This document shows, one piece after another, positions 45,618-57,003 of a stretch of 64,000 bases of DNA. Every line of letters starts with the position of its first letter. The first letter of the stretch is position 1. Source of the stretch: Clostridia bacterium. GTDB taxonomy: Bacteria; Bacillota; Clostridia; TANB77; CAG-508. The stretch lies in assembly GCA_022799315.1 (NCBI GenBank), contig JAAWOE010000002.1, positions 36,558-100,557 of the forward strand. The letters are read 5' to 3'. A model generated the notes under the pieces. That model did no database searches, was not told the DNA's origin, and was given only the letters and a program-made list of their open reading frames with translations. The position numbers were made by a program, and so were the translations under genes.

Positions 45618-45941
45618 CTAAATATTTTTATATTCATTAATTTTTTTATAAGCATATACTGCAGATACTGCAAATATTCCTATGATTAATACCATTGCAT
45701 AATCATTTGCACCTGTTTGAGGCAAATTTGTATTTGTATAATTGCTTGTATTTCCTGCTGTATTTAATGTATTAATTGAGTTTACTCTATTAAGTGTATT
45801 AACACCATTAGCTGTATTAACTGTATTTGTATCTGTATCTTGTATAAAGATTGTATCTGTATTATCTGTTGCTAATACAACTGTAGCTCCTAATAAAATT
45901 ATTACTAACATTACTAAAAAAACTTTTTTTAAATTTGTCAT
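45618..45941 (-). CDS. small LPQTG cell-wall-anchored Asn/Thr-rich surface protein
   Basis: signal peptide, NTxN repeats, LPQTG + TM + KK tail. Confidence 0.85.
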   Translation of the reverse strand: MTNLKKVFLVMLVIILLGATVVLATDNTDTIFIQDTDTNTVNTANGVNTLNRVNSINTLNTAGNTSNYTNTNLPQTGANDYAMVLIIGIFAVSAVYAYKKINEYKNI

Positions 45942-46122
45942 CTGAATTCTCCCTCACTTATTAACTAATTTACTATTATTATTCTTAATCTATAAATATT
46001 TATACTACAAATTTATTTATTATGCAATACTTTTTTTGCTTTTTTATAAAATTTATTTTAATTGTAATATTTTTGTAGTATAATAGTAATGTTACAGAAA
46101 CATTACATTAAAGGAGCGTTCT

Positions 46123-48504
46123 ATGAACACAAAATATATCGAAAAATTAGAATTTAATAAAATAATAGAAATTTTAGCAAATTCTTGCCTAACATATATA
46201 GGGAAAGATCTAGCAAATAATTTAACCCCTCAAAATAATAAAGCTTTAGTTGTCTTAATCCTTAGGGAAACTAGTGAAGCGGTTACTTTACTTTATAAAA
46301 AGAATTTTCCAAATATTATTCCAATTGTAGATATTACTCATATAATCAAAACTTTAGAAAGTAATTCTATTTTAAGTGCAAAAGCTTTACTAGATGTTTC
46401 TAAAATATTAAAATTATCAAGCGCTTTGAAAAACTATTTTTATGAAGATAATGAAACTCCTATAGATTCATTTCCAATATTAGAGCAACATTTTTCTGGT
46501 TTATATACTAATTTATCTGTTCAGGAAGTTATTGAAAAATCTATTATAGATGAATTCACTATTTCAGATAATGCATCAACCATCTTAAGTGCTATTAGAC
46601 GAAAACAACGAAAATTAGAAGAAACAATAAAGGATAAATTAAACGCTTTTATTCATTCTTCAAACTATTCTAAATATATACAAGAAAACCTAATTACAAT
46701 TAGAAATGACCGATATGTTATACCAGTAAAAGAAGAATATAGAACAATGATTAATGGATTTATTCATGATTTTTCGAAAGCTGGTTCTACTGCTTTTATA
46801 GAACCTATGAATATTTTTGAATTGAATAATGAGATTGCCACTTTAAAATCTGAAGAAGCTAAAGAAATAGAAAAAATATTAGCAAATTTAACTGGTCTTC
46901 TTTATCCTATTATAGAAGAAATAAAAAACACATCAGAATTAATTGGTAAACTAGATTTTATCTTTGCTAAAGCTTCATATGCTATTAAAACTAAAGCTAT
47001 AGAACCTGAAATTAATGATAAGAAATTTATTAATTTAATTAATGCAAGACATCCTTTAATAAATGAGTCTTTAGTTGTTCCAATTAATATTAATATAGGA
47101 ATTAACTTCTCTTCTTTAGTAATTACTGGACCAAATACTGGTGGAAAGACTGTTAGCCTAAAAACTGTCGGTTTACTTACTTTAATGGCTTGTAGTGGTC
47201 TTCATATTCCTGCTGACGAGCATAGTAGTATATATGTATTTGATAATGTTTACGCAGATATTGGAGATGAACAAAGTATAAAAGACTCTTTAAGTACTTT
47301 TTCTTCACATATGTGTAATATTATAGAAATGTTAAATACTTCTACTTCTGAAAGCCTTATTCTTCTTGACGAGCTTTGTACTGGTACAGACCCAATTGAA
47401 GGTAGTAGTTTAGCAATTAGCATATTAGAATCATTCTATAACAAAGGTTTACTTACAATTGCAACCACACATTATCCAGAAATAAAAAACTATGCACTAG
47501 TAACTGATGGTTTTGAAAATGCTAGTTCTGAATTTGATTTAGTTAATTTAAAGCCAACTTATAAGTTATTATTAGGAATACCTGGAAAAAGTAATGCTTT
47601 TGAAATAAGTAAAAAGCTAGGTCTAGACAATGAAATAATTGAAAGAGCTACCTCATATATAGCTTCCGACAATATTAGTATTGAGGAATTGTTAAAAAGT
47701 ATTTATGATAACAAGTTAGAAATAGAAAAAGAAAAGGAAGAAATAGATAAAAATTTATCTCAAGCAGAACTTCTTAGAAAAACTTTAGAAAATAGAAATA
47801 CTGACATAAAACAAAAGGAACTTTCAATTATTGAAAATGCAAAAATTGAAGCACGAAAAATCCTACTAGATGCCAAAGCTCAAGTAAGCGATGCGATTAA
47901 AGAAATTAACAATATTTATGATAATGTTAATTCTACTTCTATTAAGGATTTAAACAATATACGAAATAATATAAATTCTTCTATTAAAGAAACTGTAACT
48001 TTTTCTTCTACTAACGAAAAGCAAAAAAATGCTTCTTTAAATAAAAAAGATGTAACTATTGGTATGAATGTATATATTACAAATTTAAACCAATATGGTA
48101 CTGTTCTCTCAAATGTTAATAAATCGAACCAAGTTCAAGTGCAAATTGGTAGTGCTAAAATGATGATTGATTTAGCAAATCTTGTTAAATCTAATGTGTC
48201 ACCTACTAAGAGCGGTAAGCTAACTAGTACCTCTTCATATAAAACAAATAAGGCTAAAACTGCTGTAACTGAAATCAATGTAATTGGCTATAATGTTGAA
48301 GATGCAATTTTTACAATAGACAAATATTTGGATGATTGCTATTTAGCAAAGCTAAGTACTGTACGAATTGTACACGGAAAAGGCACTGGTACATTACGAA
48401 AAGGAATTCATTCATTTTTAAAAACGAATTCTCATGTTAAAAGTTTTAGATTAGGTACTTTTGGCGAAGGAGAAATGGGAGTTACCGTTGTTGAATTAAA
48501 ATAG
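46123..48504 (+). CDS. mutS2: endonuclease MutS2
   Basis: ITGPNTGGKTVSLKTVGLLTLMACSGLHIPA; C-terminal Smr domain VRIVHGKGTGTLRKGIHSFLK. Confidence 0.96.
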   Translation: MNTKYIEKLEFNKIIEILANSCLTYIGKDLANNLTPQNNKALVVLILRETSEAVTLLYKKNFPNIIPIVDITHIIKTLESNSILSAKALLDVSKILKLSSALKNYFYEDNETPIDSFPILEQHFSGLYTNLSVQEVIEKSIIDEFTISDNASTILSAIRRKQRKLEETIKDKLNAFIHSSNYSKYIQENLITIRNDRYVIPVKEEYRTMINGFIHDFSKAGSTAFIEPMNIFELNNEIATLKSEEAKEIEKILANLTGLLYPIIEEIKNTSELIGKLDFIFAKASYAIKTKAIEPEINDKKFINLINARHPLINESLVVPININIGINFSSLVITGPNTGGKTVSLKTVGLLTLMACSGLHIPADEHSSIYVFDNVYADIGDEQSIKDSLSTFSSHMCNIIEMLNTSTSESLILLDELCTGTDPIEGSSLAISILESFYNKGLLTIATTHYPEIKNYALVTDGFENASSEFDLVNLKPTYKLLLGIPGKSNAFEISKKLGLDNEIIERATSYIASDNISIEELLKSIYDNKLEIEKEKEEIDKNLSQAELLRKTLENRNTDIKQKELSIIENAKIEARKILLDAKAQVSDAIKEINNIYDNVNSTSIKDLNNIRNNINSSIKETVTFSSTNEKQKNASLNKKDVTIGMNVYITNLNQYGTVLSNVNKSNQVQVQIGSAKMMIDLANLVKSNVSPTKSGKLTSTSSYKTNKAKTAVTEINVIGYNVEDAIFTIDKYLDDCYLAKLSTVRIVHGKGTGTLRKGIHSFLKTNSHVKSFRLGTFGEGEMGVTVVELK

Positions 48505-48543
48505 ATATGAATAAAGGACAGAATTTAATTCTGTCCTAGTTTT

Positions 48544-49923
48544 TTAAAAATGTTTTCCTCTTTTTTTAGGTTTATCTTCTTCTCTGTTGTTATCTTTATC
48601 TTCATTTTCTTCTTTTTTATCTTTTTGTTCTTCTAGTATATCTTCTTTGTCTGTTTCTTCATCTTTAAATCCTATATTTGAATATGGTATTTTTCCCATT
48701 TTTTCTTTCGGATGTTTTTTACTATAGTTATATTCTATAACAGCAAATACAATTCCTGCTATTGCAACAAGTGCTGTAAATGTAACAATTACTATTTTTA
48801 TAATGTTATTATCTTTTAATTCTTCTCCTGTATTTGGTGTTTCATCTAATGTCGCAACCGCTTCTACTGCTTCTTCTTTTATAACTTTAATTTTATATGT
48901 TGTTACTTTATCACTATCTTTTGCTTTTACAAGTATTGTAATTATATTTTCTCCCTCTTTAAGTTCTTCATTTCCTGTTATTTCTACTGTATAATCTTCT
49001 TTACTTGCTATTGCTTCTACATCTATTTTTGTAATGTCATTTGCAACATTTACGCTGTATTCGTATACTTCACTAGAGAATTCTGGACTATAAGAAAGCT
49101 CTACTTTTTCTTCTTCTAGATTTACCCCTTGTAGTTTTAAGCTTTTTAATAGAATTTTTTCTTCTGGTTTTGGTTCATCAATAATATTTGGTGTATCATC
49201 TTCTTTTGCCGCTCTTCTTATATTTACTGTATATACGTTTCCAGATGCTAATGTTATTTTTACAGTATTTGTTCCTTCTTCTAATTTTACATTATTACCT
49301 TTGTTTATTGTATAAGATTCCCCATTGCTTGTTGTTACTGAAATTTTAGCATTTGTTACATCATTATCAACTTTTACAGTAATGTTCTTAGAAGGATTGT
49401 TGTAAGTTTTTCCTGCCACTACTAATTTTTTTATAGTTGCTTTTGTCTGTGTATTAGAAGATCCTCCATTTGAAGAACCTCCTCCTGAATTTCCACCAGA
49501 AGGTGTTGTTGGCTTTACTGTTATAGTTGCTTTGCAACTAGTAGCATCAACTTCATCTGTATTAACATCACACATTTCTCTTCCTGAAAAATTTATATAA
49601 TATTTGGTTTCTTTTGTTACTGATGGTGCTTTATATGTATATGTCGCTAAACTTTTAGTTCCACTTTGGCTTGTTCCAAATATACTTTTTCCATTTGGCT
49701 CTCCACCAGACGCCTTAACAAATGTACATTCTCCATCACTTGCTGATATAGTCCAGCCAGTTAATGCTACAGATGATGAAACATTTACTGTAAATTCTTC
49801 TCCAGAATTTACAGTTTTACTAGTTGCAGATAATGTAGTTTTTATTGCACTTACTGGTTTCATACTATATATTCCTAATACAAAAATTATAACTAATAAA
49901 ATTATACTTATTTTCTTTTTCAT
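48544..49923 (-). CDS. membrane-anchored cohesin/Ig-like + cadherin-like beta-sandwich surface protein
   Basis: signal peptide; cohesin-like N-domain (LSATSKTVNSGEEFTVNVSSS); cadherin-like repeats; TM and charged tail. Confidence 0.65.
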   Translation of the reverse strand: MKKKISIILLVIIFVLGIYSMKPVSAIKTTLSATSKTVNSGEEFTVNVSSSVALTGWTISASDGECTFVKASGGEPNGKSIFGTSQSGTKSLATYTYKAPSVTKETKYYINFSGREMCDVNTDEVDATSCKATITVKPTTPSGGNSGGGSSNGGSSNTQTKATIKKLVVAGKTYNNPSKNITVKVDNDVTNAKISVTTSNGESYTINKGNNVKLEEGTNTVKITLASGNVYTVNIRRAAKEDDTPNIIDEPKPEEKILLKSLKLQGVNLEEEKVELSYSPEFSSEVYEYSVNVANDITKIDVEAIASKEDYTVEITGNEELKEGENIITILVKAKDSDKVTTYKIKVIKEEAVEAVATLDETPNTGEELKDNNIIKIVIVTFTALVAIAGIVFAVIEYNYSKKHPKEKMGKIPYSNIGFKDEETDKEDILEEQKDKKEENEDKDNNREEDKPKKRGKHF

Positions 49924-49936
49924 TTCTTTTTCCTTT

Positions 49937-51664
49937 CTATAATGAAATATTATAATTTCCAGCTGCTGCTTTTAGAGTTCTAGCTGCATCTACTGTTGTT
50001 ACTTTTCCATCTCCATTTACGTCTCCCGCTGATAATTTATTTCCTTCTAATTTATAATTTCCAGCTGCTGTTTTTAAAACTCTAGCTGCATCTACTGTTG
50101 TTACTTTTCCATCTCCATTTACATCTCCAAGTACTATTGCAGTATATTCTTTATTTGTAGAGTTATCTTTTATTTTATACCCTGTTCCAATTGCGTCTGT
50201 ATCTACTTTCTTTACACCATCTTTTGTTACTTCATAATTTGTAAATTTTAATATACTTGCTAATTCTTTAATTGTAAGGTTTGGTATTGCTTTTATATTT
50301 GAATTTGATATTTCTGCTTTTTTAGTTACACTTGTTCCACAAGGTGCTAAATATTTGCTTGCAATATAACCTATTTTTCCATTAGCTAGTTTTACTTTGT
50401 CCCAATCTAATCCATTAGCATTTGCTGTTTTTCTTTCTAATACTGCAACTACCGTATCTCTTCCAGAAATACAATCAACCCTTGCTCCACTTGTTGACGG
50501 TGTAGAACGTACCATAATATCTGTTCCAGTTGTATAATATAAATCTCCATCTTTTTCAGTTAGTGCTGTTGGCATTTTATTTGCTACTGGCATATTATCA
50601 TAAACTGGAATTACAAAGTTTAGTGCTCCATCAATTATATTATTATCTGAATATGTATTATATAATTTACTTGATTGGCTATTTGGATCTTTTATATTTG
50701 TCATATATTGATGTGTAAATAATTGATTTTTTGTTACTGTTTGTGTTTCTCCAGCTTTTAAGATTCTATTTCCTACAACATCCCATTTAGTAAAGTAAAT
50801 TGTATTTTGCCCTGCTGCATTATAGCTTGATGAATATTTTTGAGCACCACCTACAATTGCTTTATATGGTGTATCCCATCCATTATTTTTTGCATATATT
50901 AACCCGTTTGTTACAGCATTTCCTGTATCATATGCCCCAAAATTGAAGAAATTATAATAACCAGAATATTGGTTTCCATCTGTATATGTAAATGTATATG
51001 TTCCTGATGAAGAATTGCTTCCATTTGAACCCACTTCTTGTAGAATTTTAATTGCTATGGCATATGGACTAGTTTGACTAGCAGCTCCTGCCTCCATAAT
51101 AATTTGAGCATATGACATTGTTACATTTTTTCCATCTTTATTAAATGTAACACTACCTTTCATAAATGTATTTTTTAATATATTTTGTACAGTTTCAACT
51201 TTATAGCTACTATTATATGAACTTTCTAAAAACTGAAACATTTTTTTATCACTGTCTAAAAAGTTTCTTGGATCCATGTAATATTTTATTATATCTGCTG
51301 ATGCACAAGCATATCCACTTTCTACATTTCCACAACTACACTTTGATAAAGCATCTGCACTAGTATGCACTCTATTATGTCCATGATTTGTTTCATTTGC
51401 AACAAGATCGTCCCAACTAATTCCTGTGTAATAAGCATCAAACGTCCATGTTGGATGTTGTTCTTGTATTTGTCTTAAATAGGTTTTATAGCTTTCAGGA
51501 AATGCATCTATTCCACTTTTTATAGATTGTGTATATGTACTTGCAGCATCTGACACATTCATTAGTCCCATAAAACTGTATGATAGTATACATATAATTA
51601 TTAGACTTGCTATTACTTTCTTTTTTATTAAAAATGCTCTATTTTCTAACATTTTCCCCTCCAA
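49937..51664 (-). CDS. glucosaminidase-like cell-wall hydrolase with SH3 domain and C-terminal dockerin repeats
   Basis: FPESYKTYLRQIQEQHPTWTFDAYYTGISWDDLV; GDVNGDGKVTTVDAARVLKTAAG x2. Confidence 0.82.
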   Translation of the reverse strand: MEGKMLENRAFLIKKKVIASLIIICILSYSFMGLMNVSDAASTYTQSIKSGIDAFPESYKTYLRQIQEQHPTWTFDAYYTGISWDDLVANETNHGHNRVHTSADALSKCSCGNVESGYACASADIIKYYMDPRNFLDSDKKMFQFLESSYNSSYKVETVQNILKNTFMKGSVTFNKDGKNVTMSYAQIIMEAGAASQTSPYAIAIKILQEVGSNGSNSSSGTYTFTYTDGNQYSGYYNFFNFGAYDTGNAVTNGLIYAKNNGWDTPYKAIVGGAQKYSSSYNAAGQNTIYFTKWDVVGNRILKAGETQTVTKNQLFTHQYMTNIKDPNSQSSKLYNTYSDNNIIDGALNFVIPVYDNMPVANKMPTALTEKDGDLYYTTGTDIMVRSTPSTSGARVDCISGRDTVVAVLERKTANANGLDWDKVKLANGKIGYIASKYLAPCGTSVTKKAEISNSNIKAIPNLTIKELASILKFTNYEVTKDGVKKVDTDAIGTGYKIKDNSTNKEYTAIVLGDVNGDGKVTTVDAARVLKTAAGNYKLEGNKLSAGDVNGDGKVTTVDAARTLKAAAGNYNISL

Positions 51665-51832
51665 ATTTATTTGTAAAATTATCCTATTTTAGTATAATTA
51701 GTATATCACTGTTGATAAATGTTAGTCAATGAATTAGCATCTTGTAATACAATTGTAATATTGTGTCTTTTTGTAAAAAATATGTTGACAATATATTTTT
51801 TGTATGTTACTATTTAATTCGGAAGTAGAACA

Positions 51833-52270
51833 TTGGGAATCATATTTTACAGAAATGGAGGTGAATGCCCAATGCCAACCAACGGAACTATGTCTTATAT
51901 TATAAGTATGCTTAGACAAATTAATCAAACCACATCAGTTTTATCTCAAAACCAGAACTTATTATTTGAACAATTTAAAATCTTAGAGCAAAAAGTTGAT
52001 AACAATTACATTAAACTTGATGAAAAAATCAATCAATTAGATAAAAAATTCGATGACAAAATTGATAAACTTGATAAAAAATTTGATGAAAAGATTGATA
52101 AGCTTGATAACAAAATAAATCAAATCGATAAGAAATTTGATAATAAAATTAATCAGCTTGAACAAACTATTGTAAGTATGCAAAAAGAAATCAAAGATAT
52201 GCATGAAGATATTACTACAATATATACTTTAGAAACTGATTCTCGTAAAAAATTACAAAAAATTATGTAG
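51833..52270 (+). CDS. coiled-coil protein with tandem KLDKKFDDKID-type repeats
   Basis: repeating (K)(L/I)D(K/E/N)K(I/F)(D/N)(Q/D/E/N)K(I)xQL. Confidence 0.6.
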   Translation: MGIIFYRNGGECPMPTNGTMSYIISMLRQINQTTSVLSQNQNLLFEQFKILEQKVDNNYIKLDEKINQLDKKFDDKIDKLDKKFDEKIDKLDNKINQIDKKFDNKINQLEQTIVSMQKEIKDMHEDITTIYTLETDSRKKLQKIM

Positions 52271-52382
52271 AGCAAACAATAACGCCTTCATATATGAATT
52301 AGAGTGAAATTTCTCCTACGTATTGAACTAAAAATATCATAAAAAAGAAGTGATTTAAGGGCTGAAATCACTTCCTTTTTGT

Positions 52383-53694
52383 TTATTTTCGTTCTTGTAT
52401 ATATTTTCTTATTATTATAAATATAAGCCCACCTATCGAACATACAACTATAACTAAGAAAACAATAGTCCCTGTATTTAAATTGTTTTTACTTATATCT
52501 TCTTCATTTGTTTCTTCTATACTTGTTGCTCTCGCTTCTTGTTCTTCCTCTTCCACAGTTTTCTTGTAAACATTTATTATATAATCTTTTTTTGTAACAC
52601 CATCTTTTGCAACTACACTAATTGTTATTATATTTTCTCCAAACTGAAGGTTTTCGTTTCCTTGTATTGTTACATTTGCGCCTTCTATTTGAGGAACTGC
52701 TAAAATGTTTAAATTTTCAAATGAACTTCCTATTTTTGTACTATATTCAAATATATCCGCACTAAACTCTGGTATTAATGTAACGTTTTCTATAGCCAAA
52801 TTTTCTAAACTTGCATTTGCCAAGTCTGGATTACTTGTTTTGGTAACATTTATTATATAATTTTTAGTTGTTTTTTTATCAGGTGCTGTAACTTTTATAT
52901 TTATTTTATTTGTTCCTACTGCTAATCCAGTATTTCCTGTTATGTCAATACTTGCATTGCTATCTTCTGGGATAGCATTTACCGTTATATTATCAATATT
53001 ATCCCCAACTACTATACTATAATTAGTCGTATTTTTATTAAATCTTGGACTTAATCCTTCTACATTTAAATGTAGCTCTTTTAAATTTGCGTTTTTGCTT
53101 ACACTGTTACTTGTATTATTGTTTGTTCCTGTACTTGGCTTATTTGTACTTCCTCCACTTGGTTTATTTGTTGTTCCTCCTGATGTACCGCCAGAGCTTC
53201 CTCCTGTGCCACCTCCAGTTCCTCCATTATTGTTTGTAGGAGGTGTTACTGGCTTTTCTTGTATTGTAACACTTGTACCTGAAAAACTAGGATTTATATT
53301 TGTTTCATTTGGAGAATAGAAATCTCCGCTTACAGAAAAACTTGCTTTTCCTGTAGCTTTTGCTCTAAATTTAAAAGTTACAATGGTTCCCCCTGTTTTT
53401 GGATTGTCTCCTCCTGTTGGATCTGTCCATGTATATATTGCTCTTCCGTTTAGAAAAACTACTATTACTTGGTCCTGAAACATAATCCACTTTACTTGTA
53501 TCTACTGTTACTCTTGCAGTTAGTGTCGCAACAGATGCTCCACTTAAGTTTACACTTACACTAAACTCATCCCCTATATTGACTGTAGACTTACTTGCTG
53601 ATAAACTTATTGTTCCTGCTGCTTTTGCTTTACTACCATATAGCAATATTAGTATAAAAAAAATAATACATAAATATACTTTTACTTTTTTCAT
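52383..53694 (-). CDS. membrane-anchored cohesin-domain surface protein with one +1 shift at CGG (53446-53448)
   Basis: AAGTISLSASKSTVNIGDEFSVSVNLSGASVATLTARVTVDTSKVDYVSGPSNSSFSK-GRAIYTWTDPTGGDNPKTGGTIVTFKFRAKATGKASFSVSG; cadherin-like repeats; TM; length 3n+1. Confidence 0.85.
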
Positions 53695-53712
53695 AAACTT
53701 ACTCTCCTTTAA

Positions 53713-55971
53713 TTATTGAACAATCAATTTTGTTTCTAATATATGCTTTTGTATTTTTAATACATCTAGTGAATTTGGTAATTGTCCATTTTTAGATATA
53801 TTACCAGCTTTTAAAAACACTCCTGTTATTAATTTAGTTTCTAATATGTGTTTTTGTAATACCAATACATCTAAGGAATCTATTAATCCATCTCCATTTA
53901 CATCTCCATATATAATAAATGTATATTTATACACTTCATTTTCATCACTATCTTTTAGTATTAATTTTGAATCTGTCCCTATTTTATCTGTATTACTTAG
54001 CAAGTCACCTTTACTATTGTAAAATTCCATAGTTAAATTTGTACTAATTAATGTCTTTATATCATTTACCGTATTCTTAGTTACATCTATTTTACTTATT
54101 TCATCTCCATCTACTTTTAGGCTTTCATCAATTTCTAATGTAATATCTTGATTTATTTCTTTTACTGTAAGCATACATTTTGATTGTATATTTTCATTTT
54201 TACTTTTTGCAATAATTTCTGTTGTCCCTACTGCTTTTGCAGTTACCATTCCATCACCAGTTATACTTGCTATTTCTGGATTTGTTACAGACCATAAGAT
54301 TTCTTTGTTGCTTGCATCTTCTGGTAAAACATTTGCGAAAATATGAGTTTTTGATCCTACAAGTAATTCTAGTTTTTCCTTTGATAAGGATATATTTTCG
54401 ACTTTCGAATATACTGTAATTTCAATAGAATCTGAAACCTTTCCATCTAAAGTTTGTGCAGTAACAGTTGCTGTTCCTGCTCCTATTGCTGTTATTACAC
54501 CATTTTCAACTGTTAATACATTTTCATTGCTAGAACTCCATACAATTTCTCCTTTTGCTTCACTCGGCTGTATTTCAATTTTTACATTGTTTGTACTTCC
54601 TTTATTAATCGTTGTATTATCTATACTTAATTTTATAGATGTAATTGAAACTTCTGGAACTTCCTGTAAATAGCTTTGGAAAACATAACCTACTATTCCA
54701 TTTTCAAGTTTTATTTTATCCCATCTTTCACCAGATTGAACTCCCCTTTTTATTCTTGTAAATGTATCAGTTTTTGATATTGTTGTTAATATTTCATGAG
54801 CTGTTGATGGTCCAGACCTCACATTTAATTTTCCTGTAACATTTGCATACATCTTTTTATCATCAGCCACATAGTCTGATTCTAGAATATTCGGACTTTC
54901 TGTAGCATACTCTGGCATGTTTTCATACACTGGTATAACAAATCCAATTGAAGAAGATAACATTCCGTTTGATGAATAAGCTTTATGAATTCCACTTGAT
55001 TCACTATAAGGTGCTAGGCAGTTCGTCATATACTGATGCCAAAATAGGTTTCCTCCTCTATCATCATTTACGTCAAATTTTTGTAAATATAGCGTATTTT
55101 GTCCTACAGATATATAACTACTTCCAATAAATACTGCTCCACCTTTTATTGCTCTTTCTGGAGTATTCCATGGTATTATTAAATTTGCTTTTACTTCTTC
55201 TGATGCTCCTTTTCCATCTTTTGCAAATTGTAATCCATTTTTAATCGCACCTAGAGGTTCTGTTGAACTTGTTGCACCTATATTATAAAAATTATATAAT
55301 CCTTCAAATCCCGCAACAGTTCCACTTATTGAATTATGTGTTATAAATGGTCCTACTTCTTGCTTTATTCTTGATGCTAAATGATATGGACTAACTCCTG
55401 AATATATTCCTGCATTCCAAATTAAATCCGAATACCTTTCTTGCATATTAACTGTCTGTCCATTCTCCGTTCTATAGCTTACTTGTCTATTATAAAATTC
55501 AGTTCCATATAATATCTTCTCTACTCCATCTTTAGAGTTTGTATTTGGATCATAGGATAGTTTTTCAAATTGAAAGATACGCACATTATTTAAAAAGTTT
55601 CTTGGATCCATTGTATATTCTACTGCTTTTTTTGATGCATTTACCCAACCCTTATCAATTTCTACATTATAAATTCCATTATCTGTACACTTCCAATAGT
55701 CTGAATATGATAATGGTACTAAGTTTTTATCATTTCTATACTCTTGTGATATAACATAGTTCCAATCAAATCCTGTATATAAAGCGGTAAATTCCCAATT
55801 GGGATATTGTTTTTTAAGTTCGTACAAATATGGCTTATAGCTATCTGGAAAGTTTTCAATCCCCTTCTTTTTAACAGATGCTACTGATTTTGTAGAAATT
55901 AATAGCATTAAAAAGCAAAAAAATACTGTATATTTAAAAAATGTTTTTCTTTTCATAACATTCTCCTTCAT
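53713..55971 (-). CDS. glucosaminidase-like hydrolase with SH3, Big_2 Ig-like repeats and C-terminal dockerin repeats
   Basis: FPDSYKPYLYELKKQYPNWEFTALYTGFDWNYVI; VTAQTLDGKVSDSIEITV; GDVNGDGLIDSLDVLVLQKHILETK. Confidence 0.82.
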   Translation of the reverse strand: MKENVMKRKTFFKYTVFFCFLMLLISTKSVASVKKKGIENFPDSYKPYLYELKKQYPNWEFTALYTGFDWNYVISQEYRNDKNLVPLSYSDYWKCTDNGIYNVEIDKGWVNASKKAVEYTMDPRNFLNNVRIFQFEKLSYDPNTNSKDGVEKILYGTEFYNRQVSYRTENGQTVNMQERYSDLIWNAGIYSGVSPYHLASRIKQEVGPFITHNSISGTVAGFEGLYNFYNIGATSSTEPLGAIKNGLQFAKDGKGASEEVKANLIIPWNTPERAIKGGAVFIGSSYISVGQNTLYLQKFDVNDDRGGNLFWHQYMTNCLAPYSESSGIHKAYSSNGMLSSSIGFVIPVYENMPEYATESPNILESDYVADDKKMYANVTGKLNVRSGPSTAHEILTTISKTDTFTRIKRGVQSGERWDKIKLENGIVGYVFQSYLQEVPEVSITSIKLSIDNTTINKGSTNNVKIEIQPSEAKGEIVWSSSNENVLTVENGVITAIGAGTATVTAQTLDGKVSDSIEITVYSKVENISLSKEKLELLVGSKTHIFANVLPEDASNKEILWSVTNPEIASITGDGMVTAKAVGTTEIIAKSKNENIQSKCMLTVKEINQDITLEIDESLKVDGDEISKIDVTKNTVNDIKTLISTNLTMEFYNSKGDLLSNTDKIGTDSKLILKDSDENEVYKYTFIIYGDVNGDGLIDSLDVLVLQKHILETKLITGVFLKAGNISKNGQLPNSLDVLKIQKHILETKLIVQ

Positions 55972-56017
55972 ATACAGTATTTCCTATTTTCACTTTTATA
56001 TAACAACTATATTGTTT

Positions 56018-56991
56018 TTAATTTTTAGTTTTTTTACCTTTACTATTTTTTAAATATCTCATAACAAAAACTGTAACTGTAGCACTTACTATAACTAGTG
56101 CAACTTCTAATACAATGAACCATATAAGTGGAATACTAACTATAATTCTTTCTGTTTTTTGTTTCTCAGGTTCTGCATTAGTATGTAAAGTTTCATCTAT
56201 TTCTAGTTTTTCTTCTCTTGTTACTTTAATAGTATATATCACTTCTTTTCCATCACTTGAAAGTTTTAATGTAATTGTATTTTCTCCAACTTTAAGTTCT
56301 TCATCTAATCCAGAAATTTGAACTATATCATTGTATTCATACACTTCTTTTTCTATTTTTAGCGTTTTTGTATCGTTTGTAATATTACAAGTATAATCAA
56401 AAGTTTTTATATTAAATTCTTTATCTAAACTAACTTCTACTTCCTCTCCATTTTCTTTAACTCCAATTAACTTTAAAGAATGAATTCCAAGTTCTGGTTT
56501 GGCTTCTTCTTTTTCCTTTGTTTCAACAATTTTTTCTGTTTTTTTATTTTCTACCTTTTTTGTTGTCGTTGTTTTATTTGTTGTATTAGGTGTAGGTGTT
56601 GGTGTTACTGGTGTTGTAGAAGCTGGTTTTTCGCTAATTTTTATACTTTTGCTTGCTGTAGATGTTACTTCTACTGGATTTGCTCCTGTTGTGCTTACAT
56701 CTATCGGTGTTACTGTAATAGTTCCTGTTCCAACAGATTTTGTAGTTCTGTTATAGTCATACTACCTTCTACCCATTGTGTTCCACTTGTGCTAAGTGAA
56801 ATATTAGAATTTCCACTAATTTTAACTTTTCCGTTAATTCCAGAAATTGTTACGCTAAAGCTATCTCCTACATATGCAGAAGACTTATTTATACTCATTC
56901 CAATTCCAGCTGCATATACCTTTGAATTAAATGCTATTGCTATAACAGAAAAAACTATTATTAAGATTAAATTCTTTACTATCTTTTTCAT
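56018..56991 (-). CDS. membrane-anchored cohesin/Ig-like surface protein with an apparent -1 frameshift near 56745-56748
   Basis: ORFs 56710..56991 and 56018..56344 plus the open stretch between them join as WVEGSMTIT(E)TTKSVGTGTITVTPIDVSTTGANPVEVTSTASKSIKI..; length 3n-1. Confidence 0.7.
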
Positions 56992-57003
56992 TACTATTCC
57001 CCT

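Noticed and set aside
51734-51928. 64-aa minus ORF
   Set aside because: Antisense to the promoter/start of the coiled-coil gene; no support.
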